Source: Acidobacteriota bacterium (lineage in GTDB: Bacteria; Acidobacteriota; Terriglobia; Terriglobales; Acidobacteriaceae). From it: 9,876 nucleotides of DNA. Each line of letters opens with the position of its first letter. Position 1 is the stretch's first letter. The DNA lies in NCBI GenBank assembly GCA_021811745.1, contig JAJZNH010000599.1, positions 1 through 9,876 on the forward strand, written 5' to 3'. The position numbers and the translations under genes were made by a program. The notes beneath the pieces were generated by a model. That model worked only from the letters and a program-made list of their open reading frames with translations, searched no databases and was not told the origin of the DNA. Shown here one piece after another: positions 1-6,189 of the stretch.

Positions 1-53
1 TGCAGCTCAGTTTTCTGCTCGGGCCTCAGATCAATCGCGGGCGCAACGCGCAT
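1..53 (-). CDS. IS630-family transposase, N-terminal fragment cut by window edge
   Basis: Read on the minus strand from the ATG at 53-51, the frame gives MRVAPAIDLRPEQKTEL and runs off the left edge. That opening (M-R-V-A-P-x-I-x-L-x-x-E-Q) is typical of one branch of IS630-family transposases, where it precedes the helix-turn-helix DNA-binding domain. A GAGGTGA ribosome binding site (62-68 on the plus strand, read in reverse) lies about 5 bases upstream of the ATG. Only 17 codons are visible, so whether the gene is intact cannot be judged. It is a different IS630 branch from the copy at 6258-7388, whose N-terminus is MATYHRVHVELRKRERRE. Confidence 0.6.
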   Translation of the reverse strand, partial: MRVAPAIDLRPEQKTEL

Positions 54-187
54 TTCGGTCACCTCAACTGTATATGAGATGACCGACTCACCATAAACGA
101 CCATATTTGTGACGGACTACACTAGCTGCCGAGAGCGAGTTTGATTCCGAGGTATCCAACGGGCAACTCTGAGTAATCTGGAGCGAT

Positions 188-538
188 TTATCGCTGGATC
201 TGTCGCGGTTGCAGCGTGACGGTTGCGACATAGGGGCCAAAGTCCCCGATCACTTGCACCGAATAGAGTTCAGCAGCGTTGAAGCCCCGCGCGACCCCAT
301 TAAGCGCGCGGGTCAATGCACGGCCGGTGGCGCTTTGCCGCGAAATTCCCAAGCCTCTACGGGTGCAGAAATTCTCAGTCCGCATGAGACGCCACCCTGC
401 TTGGCGAATCGAGGTGTTGAAAACATGCCCTGGAAGATCCTCCACGCGGGTCCAATTGTCGTCAACCGATTGGCGAAGGGGTGCGAGCTGATTCGAAAGG
501 GTGCACCCCGTGCGCAAAAATACCGAATCCGGTTTCAT
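188..538 (-). CDS. conserved hypothetical protein, acidobacterial type
   Basis: This 116-residue protein runs from ATG 538-536 to a TAA at 190-188. I do not know its function. Recognisable stretches are SNQLAPLRQSVDDNWTRVED near residues 15-34, QAGWRLMRTENFCTRRGLG in the middle, and a C-terminal part with ARGFNAAELYSVQV and VATVTLQPRQIQ. From memory the same string of motifs (LAPL, V(D/N)D.W..VED, GW.., RFNAAEL.S..V, A.VTL..R.IQ) recurs in short hypothetical proteins of Acidobacteriota, so I take the frame as real. The open frame extends upstream to 742, but that part is antisense to the istB remnant and is not coding. No clear ribosome binding site precedes the chosen ATG, so the start is uncertain. 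It sits between two transposase remnants, on the same strand as the left one. Confidence 0.5.
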   Translation of the reverse strand: MKPDSVFLRTGCTLSNQLAPLRQSVDDNWTRVEDLPGHVFNTSIRQAGWRLMRTENFCTRRGLGISRQSATGRALTRALNGVARGFNAAELYSVQVIGDFGPYVATVTLQPRQIQR

Positions 539-608
539 GCTTGCGCAATTTTTACGCGCGTGCGGCGTTAGGGGAGCTTTCAGATCCACTTCATCTTCGA
601 GCGGAGCA

Positions 609-950
609 CGCGCCGACGCTGCGCTGGATGGCAATCGCAAGGAATACATGGAACTGCTCTCTACGGTGCCCCTGCTGATCATCGACGATCTGGGAATGCG
701 CAAGCTGCCGCTGACCGCCGCCGAGGAACTGCTGGAGATCATCGTGCGCCGCTACGAACGCGCCAGCACGCTCCTGACATCGAATCGGCCCATAGAAGAC
801 TGGGGTAAACTGCTCGGCGACCGCGCCGGCGTCACCGCCATGCTCGGTCGGCTGCTGCACCACGGACATGAGCTCCAGTGCGGGCCGCGCAGTTGGCGCA
901 CGAAAACCACTTGTCGCGAGGAAAGCCAATGGCAAAGACAAAAACCATGA
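609..950 (+). pseudogene. istB: IS21-family helper ATPase IstB, C-terminal fragment
   Basis: IstB is the AAA+ helper that works with the IstA transposase of IS21-type elements. The frame read from about 609 to the TGA at 948-950 contains the IstB signature in order: NRKEYMELLSTVPLLIIDDLG (Walker B, here LLIIDDLG), then RKLPLTAAEELLEIIVRRYE, then TLLTSNRPIEDWGKLLGD (sensor region), then RLLHHGHELQCGPRSWRTK. A full IstB is about 240-260 residues. Only about the last 110 are here, and the Walker A half and all of IstA are missing, so the product cannot be a working helper. The frame stays open upstream to an ATG at 501, but residues before about 609 do not resemble IstB. The left break of the element is therefore near 585-610. 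Confidence 0.85.
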
Positions 951-1273
951 GGAGGCCGGGCAAAGAATACCCGGCGGCGTCGCAATCCCGGATCCAGTGG
1001 CCTCCCACGACGGAGCCTCACCATAGGAATACTGGCAAAAACACAAAACCCTCCGTCGTCCGGCCCGAAAGCCAAACAGCAGTGGGTCTCGATCGCCGAT
1101 TCCTGCGGACCCAGCCCCGTGTCCTCGGCCCTGGATCACTCCGCAAGGCGCAATCCCGGCGGAGCGAATACTGCCCTAACACGCAACCACCGCGCCTGAA
1201 CATCAACGCGTCACTCGGCGTCTTGCACGTCCCACCGTCGCAAGGTGAAACAATCACGTCTTCGGCCAATCCC

Positions 1274-1323
1274 TATGGCCGGTTTTGACCCGATCACGTA
1301 TGGCCGGGTTTAACCCGATCACC
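1274..1323. repeat. two tandem 25-bp direct repeats, probable IS21 terminal repeats
   Basis: The unit TATGGCCGGTTTTGACCCGA + TCACG (1274-1298) is followed immediately by TATGGCCGGGTTTAACCCGA + TCACC (1299-1323). The copies differ at only three positions: G/T and A/G within the T-rich core, and the last base. The position downstream of istB fits terminal transposase-binding repeats. This role is inferred, because the matching left end is not in the window. Confidence 0.65.
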
Positions 1324-1550
1324 GAGGCTAAAGTGAGCAATAATGAACAGTCATACGGTGCCCAAGAGGATTTCATTAGTTAGTTGAGCATTAAGAACGA
1401 AAACTCAAGTATCGTGTCGGGGCTCAAGGAAAGTCGAGATGGAGATTCTGGGACACACCCTCAACTCTCATTGAAGAGTCGGCCTGCTGTGGCAGAAGGA
1501 TTCTCGACAGAACGAGACACCAAATTGAAGCGGGCGAAAGAGCAGGAGGC

Positions 1551-1560
1551 GGGAGGAAAG
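1551..1560 (+). promoter_or_regulatory. ribosome binding site of the radical SAM gene
   Basis: GGGAGGAAAG ends two bases before the ATG at 1563, giving a GGAGG core about six bases from the start. It fixes the start codon of the radical SAM gene. In the 239 bases between the IS21 repeats and this ATG I see no convincing promoter. Confidence 0.6.
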
Positions 1561-1562
1561 AG

Positions 1563-2924
1563 ATGCGACTCTATCTTGTTAATCCCGACAATCCCGTCGT
1601 CAGCCTGAACAAAGTTCATTGGAACCGTCTGAACAAGTACCGAGTCTGGAAACCGCTGGGACTCCTTGTGGTGGCAGAATTGACGCCGCCGGACTGGGAC
1701 GTGACTCTGATCGACGAGAACCTGGGCCATCCCGATTACGGACGTCTGCCCAAACCTGATCTCGTCGGTGTGACAGCCTTCACTTCCCAAGCGCCGCGGG
1801 CCTACGAAGTCGCAGCACTGTACCGCGCGAGGGGAGTGCCCGTCGTGATGGGAGGCATTCATGCCACATTCTGTTGCGATGAGGCGCTGGAGCATGTGGA
1901 TGCGGTGGTCACGGGAGAGGCGGAATCGGTATGGGGACAGGTTTTGGCGGATGCGCACAACCGTACCCTGCGCAGGGTGTATGACGGTGGCATCAGCGCC
2001 ATGGATACAATCCCGCCTGCGCGCCACGACCTGCTTCATGGACGGTACTACCTCGGCTCGGTACAAACCACGCGTGGTTGCCCGTTGAATTGCACCTTCT
2101 GCAGCGTTACTGCGTTCAACGGGGGCACCTACCGCCACCGGCCCATCGATGATGTCATTCGAGAGCTACGACTGATCCGGGAAAAAGTCATCCTGTTTGT
2201 AGACGACAACCTCGTCGGTACTCGCGAGGACCATCTCGCATACTCCAAGGATCTCTTCCGGGCGATGATTCAAGAGGGGCTGACCCGGCCTTGGATCTGC
2301 CAGGCGACCATGAACTTCGCCGACGATGACGAACTGCTGGAGCTGGCCGCGCGATCGGGATGCCAAGGCGTGTTCATCGGGTTTGAATCCCCCACCGTGG
2401 AGGGTTTGACGGCTTTAGGGAAAAAGTTCAACCTCCAGAAGGGGAGAGATTTCCGGGAGTCCGTGCGCCGGATTCAACGGCACGGCATATGCGTTGTGGG
2501 CTCTTTCATCATAGGGATCGACACAGACCAGCGAGGGATTGGCGAGACAATCGCTCGCGCGGCCAAGGAATACGGCATCGACGCCGCCAATGTTCTGATT
2601 CTAACTCCGCTTCCCGGAACCAAGCTCTACGCTCAAATGGAGCGCGAAGGCAGGATACGGTCGAACGATTACCCACACGATTGGAAGTACTACACTCTGA
2701 CTTATCCGGTGGCCAGCTACATGCACCTTACCTGGGCGGAACTGATGGATGAGGTAAACCAGTTCAACAGTCGGTTTTACTCCTATGCGCAGATTCTTCG
2801 GCGGATGCTGCGGCTAGCCAGGACAACGCGCAGTCCCAGAACCTTATCGGTCGTCCTGGTTGCCAACCTGAGCTATCGATCCAACCACCTTCTTGACAGG
2901 CGTTTTTATGCCAGTCGGGCTTAG
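1563..2924 (+). CDS. B12-binding-domain radical SAM protein
   Basis: This complete 453-residue protein has the two-domain plan of cobalamin-dependent radical SAM enzymes (COG1032, the BchE/HpnP/HpnJ type). Residues 1 to about 145 form the Rossmann-like B12-binding domain: NPDNPV at the start, RVWKPLGLLVVAEL, VTLIDEN, VGVTAFTSQAPRAYEVA, GVPVVMGGIHAT and VVTGEAESVW. It has no DxHxxG cobalamin-ligand motif, as in other members of this group. The linker PPARHDLL (151-158) precedes the radical SAM core. TRGCPLNCTFCSV supplies Cys173, Cys177 and Cys180 (CxxxCxxC), which bind the 4Fe-4S cluster that cleaves S-adenosylmethionine. FVDDNLVG (212-219), GFES (273-276) and LTPLPGTKLY (347-356) are later core motifs. 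Such enzymes methylate or rearrange unactivated carbons in lipids, tetrapyrroles or antibiotics; the substrate here cannot be read. No pathway genes adjoin it, and it lies between IS debris and gene relics. The frame and motifs are intact. Confidence 0.9.
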   Translation: MRLYLVNPDNPVVSLNKVHWNRLNKYRVWKPLGLLVVAELTPPDWDVTLIDENLGHPDYGRLPKPDLVGVTAFTSQAPRAYEVAALYRARGVPVVMGGIHATFCCDEALEHVDAVVTGEAESVWGQVLADAHNRTLRRVYDGGISAMDTIPPARHDLLHGRYYLGSVQTTRGCPLNCTFCSVTAFNGGTYRHRPIDDVIRELRLIREKVILFVDDNLVGTREDHLAYSKDLFRAMIQEGLTRPWICQATMNFADDDELLELAARSGCQGVFIGFESPTVEGLTALGKKFNLQKGRDFRESVRRIQRHGICVVGSFIIGIDTDQRGIGETIARAAKEYGIDAANVLILTPLPGTKLYAQMEREGRIRSNDYPHDWKYYTLTYPVASYMHLTWAELMDEVNQFNSRFYSYAQILRRMLRLARTTRSPRTLSVVLVANLSYRSNHLLDRRFYASRA

Positions 2925-3000
2925 CCTCCCAGAGTGTGCTTTGCGATAGGATTCACCAGAAGATCATTCGATGCAGAACCGGACTCATGTCACGGGAGAG

Positions 3001-3207
3001 TCATTCTGTGGTTCGCAGGGAAAACCAGTAGTATCGCCGCTAGCAAAACATACAACGCACTGGGCGGAGAGCAAACATGCCGGAGAGACCTTCGGCAGGA
3101 TGTAACTCGGCGGGTTTGAACTGAGTCGAGCTGCAGCGAGGGCACATTCGCCGAATCCACAGCACGCGTGGCAACCAATTCGGCCACGTCATTCTTCCAT
3201 CGATCAT
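3001..3207 (-). pseudogene. small zinc-ribbon protein interrupted by an in-frame amber codon
   Basis: On the minus strand, ATG 3207-3205 opens a frame MIDGRMTWPNWLPRVLWIRR followed by MCPRCSST, then LSGMFALRPVRCMFC, a TAG (plus-strand 3040-3042), then RRYYWFSLRTTE and a TGA at 3003-3001. CPRC and CMFC, about 30 residues apart, form a two-knuckle zinc ribbon. From memory, small proteins ending in LRPVRC..CWRRYYWF are common in Acidobacteria, so the TAG stands exactly where a tryptophan TGG is expected: one G-to-A change. Coding sense resumes unshifted after it. A GGGAGA Shine-Dalgarno-like motif precedes the ATG by about 8 bases. The start could also be the internal ATG at 3147. The gene may be dead, suppressed by readthrough, or carry a base-call error. 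Confidence 0.55.
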
Positions 3208-3241
3208 TCGGCATCTCCCTTCAATCGAAGGACGTCACCGA

Positions 3242-3559
3242 TCACAGCCCAGATCCGTTTCCTGGGCAGAAATTCGCATCCAGCCATGTGAGGAGGCAAC
3301 GGATGCTTCCGGTTGCAGCTAGAGCAACGGTCGAATCGGCTGCTCCGTAATAGAGATGAATCGTATCTCCGTCCGCGCCGATGGTCTGGCCACAAGGAAA
3401 CACAACATGGTTCAGATCTCCACCGCGTTCGTAAGGAGCTTCGGGACAGAACATCCATGGCCCACCACGCTGCGGGCAGATCGCCATCTTTTCGTCTTGG
3501 GTCCAAGGCCAGAGCCGGAGCGGACCCGGCAGGACGGCTATCGGGACCCAAAAGCCCAT
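3242..3559 (-). pseudogene. GH130 glycoside phosphorylase/hydrolase, C-terminal relic
   Basis: The minus frame (105 residues, TGA at 3244-3242) contains PWMFCPEAPYERGGDLNHVV, then FPCGQTIGADGDTIHLYYGA and ADSTVALAATGSIRCLLTWL. This is the C-terminal blade of family GH130 (beta-mannoside phosphorylases and related enzymes), where PE..YE..GD...VVFPCG and YYGAAD..(I/V)ALA are the usual end. A full enzyme has about 300-350 residues, so more than two thirds is missing, including the catalytic region. In the first 25 residues the family sense jumps between frames: GPL in one, then ALALD in another near 3505-3515, then DEKMAI back in the first. That indicates small indels. No further GH130 sequence is visible upstream to 4000. 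The relic lies 34 bp ahead of the zinc-ribbon relic on the same strand. Confidence 0.75.
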
Positions 3560-3580
3560 TTACTGAAATTCCGGTAGGCA

Positions 3581-3640
3581 TCATGCGAGGGCAGCCATCA
3601 CCAGCAGCTGTAACGAGAGTCGAAACGTCATTGGATCCAT
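3581..3640 (-). pseudogene. possible orphan signal-peptide stub
   Basis: The minus frame from ATG 3640-3638 reads MDPMTFRLSLQLLVMAALA and stops at TGA 3583-3581. It looks like a bacterial export signal (hydrophobic LSLQLLVMAALA ending in AxA) whose mature part has been lost. A GAGAGG lies about 10 bases upstream. It may be the surviving 5' end of a secreted protein gene in the same decayed stretch as the GH130 relic. At 19 residues this could easily be chance. Confidence 0.2.
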
Positions 3641-4326
3641 CGTCTTACGCCTCTCGGGAGGTCAGTCTACACTGTTCCTCACTTCATCATGGCCGTGATG
3701 TCTATGTGCATTCACCTCATTCGACACCAACATCCACCGGATGCTTCTTATCAAACCTGCCTTGGTGCCGCGTTCTTGAAGGGATGGCGCTCAGGAGGCT
3801 CGGCCGGCGTGGGGAGCAGGGCCAGGCTGGAGGGCACAGCGAGGTTGAGGACGGGGTTCCGGTTCCGGAGGTAGCGATGCACGGTTTGTGCCTTGGGGCC
3901 GGGGGTGCGCCCCAGAAACATTTACTCGATCCCTCTTAATGCCCTGCCCGACGGCGGCATACACAGTCGTGAGAGAGTGAGCAATTCGGATCAGCTATCT
4001 TCCCGCGCAAAGTTGAGAATCATCATCAGAGGTGAGTACTTCCTCTCGGTCTGCTTTTCAGGTTCCCGAGTGAAGTCAGTCTGAGTGAAGTGCGATGGCT
4101 TTACTGCGGTAGTTCGACAAATCGCCATGTCTCTCAGCGTCGAGGGGGCAAATGCCGCATTACTCTCCTAGGCCAACGGGCGTTCTGTAGATGGGTGTCG
4201 ACGTTTCAGAGCCATTTGCTGAGGGTGATTGCGTAGCATTTCGTGGCACGAGCGGGAATGAACTAACAATCATTCGGCCTCCGATATCAATTGTTGTAGC
4301 TTTGACGGACTTGTTTCCAAAACATG
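3641..4326. other. gene-free stretch with one doubtful short ORF
   Basis: No recognisable gene is present in these roughly 690 bases. The only candidate is a minus-strand 56-codon frame from ATG 3921-3919 to TGA 3753-3751 that begins MFLGRTPGPKAQTVHRYLRN and contains PVLNLAVPSSLALLPTP; a GAGGG lies about 10 bases upstream. I do not recognise it. It occupies a G-rich plus-strand patch (about 3775-3920), which can keep frames open by chance. The part from 3940 to 4326 shows scattered stops in all frames and no strong repeat. TTGACG at 4302-4307 could be a -35 element for the gene at 4374, but the hexamer 17 bases on (TGCAAG) is a poor -10. Confidence 0.4.
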
Positions 4327-4345
4327 CAAGCTGAATTTCAGCTTG
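4327..4345. promoter_or_regulatory. 19-bp palindrome upstream of the Cys-repeat gene, candidate operator
   Basis: CAAGCTGAA at 4327-4335 and TTCAGCTTG at 4337-4345 are perfect 9-bp inverted arms around one central T. The site lies 28 bases before the ATG at 4374, where a promoter or operator would be, and just downstream of a TTGACG at 4302-4307. With a one-base centre it is a poor RNA hairpin and a better dimer-binding site. No T-run follows, so it is not a terminator. Function is inferred from position and symmetry only. Confidence 0.4.
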
Positions 4346-4373
4346 ATGTTGCGCCCCTGGGGAGGGGGATCTA

Positions 4374-5246
4374 ATGAAAGCCATCACGCGAACTACCCTC
4401 TGCTTCTTGGTAGCCTTCTTCGGTTCCTGGCAAGGAACGCTTTTTGCGCAAGTGGCGAATCATAAAGACAACCTGGCGGCGTGCAAGAACCACTCAGGAG
4501 TCTGCAACCACTCTAATCTGACCAATGCAGAATCCCATGAGAACGCCATCGGCGTACACCAGCGCAACCTGGCGGACTGCAAAGCAGGTGAAGGAGCTTG
4601 CGATCGCTCCCAGTTAGCTGCGCTCGAAACTACCGCGCTGGCTGTCGCCGCCCACCAGTCAAATGTATCCAATTGCATGGACGGAATCGGGGCGTGCGAC
4701 TATTTCGCACTGACTGTCCGAGAATCGCGTGAAGCTGCAATTGCCGAGCGTCAGCAGAATATTTCCCGCTGTATAAATGGCATGCAACCATGTGACACCT
4801 CCAAGCTGAGCGCGCAGGAAAAAAGCGAAATATCTATTGCTGTTCACGAGCGCAATCTCTCGAATTGCACAGATGGCATAGGATCCTGCGATTACTCTAA
4901 CTTAACCCCAGTTGAAGCAAGAGAAGTAGATTCTGCAGATCGCGCACGCAATCTCTCTAACTGCTCAGAGGGATGGGAGCCCTGCGACCAATCCAGACTG
5001 AGCCCCGCGGAAGCGCGCGCCGTGATGATTGCCGACCGCCAACGCAACAGCTCCGCATGCGTGGATGGCAAGGCTTCCTGCGATTACTCGCTATTGACCG
5101 CATCGGAGGTTATCGCCCTGAAGAACACGGAACACCGCCGAAACTTGAAAGCCTGCCAAACGGGTTACGGATACTGCGATTTGTCCCGACTCACGAGGGA
5201 GGAAGCACGCTCCATTGCCGCGAAACCGCCGGCGACTCCCCAGTAG
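4374..5246 (+). CDS. exported protein of eight 32-residue two-cysteine repeats
   Basis: The product has 290 residues. Residues 1-26 (MKAITRTTLC... ending GTLFAQ) form a signal peptide with probable cleavage after Q26. Residues 30-285 are eight contiguous repeats of exactly 32 residues (30-61, 62-93, 94-125, 126-157, 158-189, 190-221, 222-253, 254-285). The consensus is (H/R)xRNLSxC-x6-CDxSxLTxxEAxxxxxAx. Every repeat keeps both cysteines seven apart: C37/C44, C69/C76, C101/C108, C133/C140, C165/C172, C197/C204, C229/C236, C261/C268. With export this suggests one disulfide per repeat in an alpha-helical solenoid. From memory, acidobacterial proteins with NLxxC..GxGxCDxSxLTxxE repeats exist, but I know no function for them. 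GGAGGGGG at 4361-4368 fixes the start. The next gene follows after 21 bp. The repeats have diverged at DNA level, so the array is old and conserved. Confidence 0.85.
   Translation: MKAITRTTLCFLVAFFGSWQGTLFAQVANHKDNLAACKNHSGVCNHSNLTNAESHENAIGVHQRNLADCKAGEGACDRSQLAALETTALAVAAHQSNVSNCMDGIGACDYFALTVRESREAAIAERQQNISRCINGMQPCDTSKLSAQEKSEISIAVHERNLSNCTDGIGSCDYSNLTPVEAREVDSADRARNLSNCSEGWEPCDQSRLSPAEARAVMIADRQRNSSACVDGKASCDYSLLTASEVIALKNTEHRRNLKACQTGYGYCDLSRLTREEARSIAAKPPATPQ
4461..5228 (+). repeat. eight degenerate 96-bp coding repeats
   Basis: Units begin at 4461, 4557, 4653, 4749, 4845, 4941, 5037 and 5133, each exactly 96 bases and in frame with the gene at 4374. Identity is mainly at protein level (the NLSxC and CD.S.LT..E positions). 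The best DNA match is between units 5 and 6, which share CGCAATCTCTC near their starts. Confidence 0.8.
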
Positions 5247-5267
5247 ATACTTCGCAAAGGAGGAAGT

Positions 5268-5726
5268 ATGACGTCCACCATCGATTCGCAAGTGATTCAA
5301 ACCATACCGCTCGATCGTGCTTTGGAATATACGGTAATTCAAAATTGGGATGACCTGATGCCCGATCAGGCCTCAGGATTGATTCACATTGAATATCAAA
5401 CCGGGGAGAACGGTTCGACTGATTTTTTCAAAGTCTGGGCATCCACTAGCAGAGGCTCATGGAAACTCGTCTGTGAGTTTTGGATACGGCCACTTTGGTC
5501 TCACGCTACTGGCTTACGCTTTGAGAATGGCTACCACTCGGAAGAGTTCGCTCATAATCTGGAGCATGTCATAAGACAAGAGGAGACATTTCCAAAGCTC
5601 CCCGAGCAGGTGGGGCTAATTCAAGTTCATCCTCCTACCCAGGAGGAACGAAAAGAAGCGGACCGATGGATCAAGCTGGGCTTCAATCCTCGCAGTCCCT
5701 TCGTGAATCAAAATGTCACAGCGTGA
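5268..5726 (+). CDS. hypothetical 152-residue protein, second gene of the Cys-repeat operon
   Basis: I do not recognise this family. The start at 5268 is set by AAAGGAGG (5256-5263), five bases upstream. There is no signal peptide or membrane segment, so it should be cytoplasmic. The composition is acidic and aromatic: YTVIQNWDDLMPDQASGLIH at 20-39, TDFFKVWASTSRGSWKLVCE at 51-70, then FWIRPLW, and a helical middle with HSEEFAHNLEHVIRQEETFP. The C-terminal part has PPTQEERKEADRWIKLGF. The alternating pattern LIHIEYQTG..GSTDFFKVWAS..GSWKLVCEFWI looks like several beta strands followed by helices. The 21-bp spacing after the repeat gene, and no intervening terminator, argue for co-transcription. 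No dedicated terminator is visible after it either. Confidence 0.7.
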   Translation: MTSTIDSQVIQTIPLDRALEYTVIQNWDDLMPDQASGLIHIEYQTGENGSTDFFKVWASTSRGSWKLVCEFWIRPLWSHATGLRFENGYHSEEFAHNLEHVIRQEETFPKLPEQVGLIQVHPPTQEERKEADRWIKLGFNPRSPFVNQNVTA

Positions 5727-5902
5727 AGCAGCACAACAGTTAAACCGACACTAAGCAGCGGCCGTTAGGGACATGTGAGCCTTATTGCTCAGAAACCCTT
5801 AGTCGGACTCGATAGCATGCAGGTAAAACAGCGCTCGCGCGGAGTTTCGCGCTAGGCGGAAACATACGGTCGCGTTTACAACGGAATGAAAGAAGGCACA
5901 CC

Positions 5903-6139
5903 ATGCGTTGCCATTGGGAAAAACTGGGAGTCCTTGGCCCCATCTACGGGTTGGTTGGCCGGGGCCTGAGCGATCACGAAATCGCCAGCAAGTTGAACCT
6001 CAGGGAGGTCACCGTGCGAGACTGCACCTCTTGGTTGATGCACTTTCTTAAGTGCGATAGCCGTGAGCTGTTGGTTCAATACGCATCGCCCACGCAGCAC
6101 GGGATGTGGGGCTTATGCCCGACGCGCATTGCGGCATAG
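5903..6139 (+). CDS. minimal LuxR/GerE-type helix-turn-helix protein
   Basis: The protein has only 78 residues and consists of little more than a GerE-type DNA-binding domain. GRGLSDHEIASKLNLREVTV (19-38) matches the HTH core (GLS..EIA..L.LSE.TV), and WLMHFLKCDSRELLVQYA (44-61) matches the following helix and the R.ELV ending. No receiver or ligand-binding domain is present, so it would act as a bare DNA-binding protein or partner another regulator. From memory, short proteins opening with WxKLGVLxPxYGLxxxGLSDxEIAxxLNL are common in Acidobacteria. AGAAGG at 5891-5896 lies six bases before the ATG. It is 176 bp downstream of the Cys-repeat operon on the same strand, with no clear terminator between, so it could regulate those genes or be unrelated. 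Residues 62-78 may be altered by the neighbouring IS630 insertion. Confidence 0.65.
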   Translation: MRCHWEKLGVLGPIYGLVGRGLSDHEIASKLNLREVTVRDCTSWLMHFLKCDSRELLVQYASPTQHGMWGLCPTRIAA

Positions 6140-6189
6140 CGAAGGAGAAGTTACGACAAACATCATCAACTCGCCAACAATACTATGTC

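Larger units (their letters stand above)
600..1323 (+). mobile_element. IS21-family insertion sequence remnant (right half)
   Basis: The istB fragment, about 320 bp of non-coding tail and two tandem 25-bp repeats at 1274-1323 together look like the right part of an IS21-type element; elements of this family carry multiple short repeats at their termini. The istA half, the left end and any target duplication are absent. The tail (951-1273) holds no convincing gene. Directly after the istB stop there is a dyad: GGAGGCC at 951-957 pairs with GGCCTCC at 999-1005, enclosing a second stem GCCGGG/CCCGGC (955-960/970-975). These stems overlap and are alternatives. The left boundary is estimated from where IstB similarity begins, and the right boundary from the end of the repeats. 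Confidence 0.6.

Noticed and set aside
591..1139. 182-codon minus-strand frame across the IS21 remnant
   Set aside because: It is antisense to the clear IstB frame and shows no recognisable motif.
878..1288. 136-codon plus-strand frame in the IS21 tail
   Set aside because: It overlaps the end of istB in another frame, is rich in Pro/Arg/Ser, and runs into the terminal repeats. It looks like a chance frame.
1384..1608. 74-codon frame ahead of the radical SAM gene as a leader peptide
   Set aside because: It starts at a TTG without a ribosome binding site, resembles nothing known, and overlaps the start of the real gene.
3313..3939. 208-codon plus-strand open frame
   Set aside because: Its first part is antisense to the GH130 relic, and the rest lies in a G-rich patch. 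It shows no family resemblance and has low-complexity Arg/Ser/Gly composition.
4461..5228. Periodic 96-bp repeats considered as a CRISPR or satellite array
   Set aside because: There are no constant repeats with unique spacers. The periodicity is in frame, degenerate at DNA level, and explained by the 32-residue protein repeat.
5776..5791. TGAGC-cttatt-GCTCA hairpin considered as a terminator of the Cys-repeat operon
   Set aside because: The stem is only 5 bp and no T-run follows. It is too weak to call.
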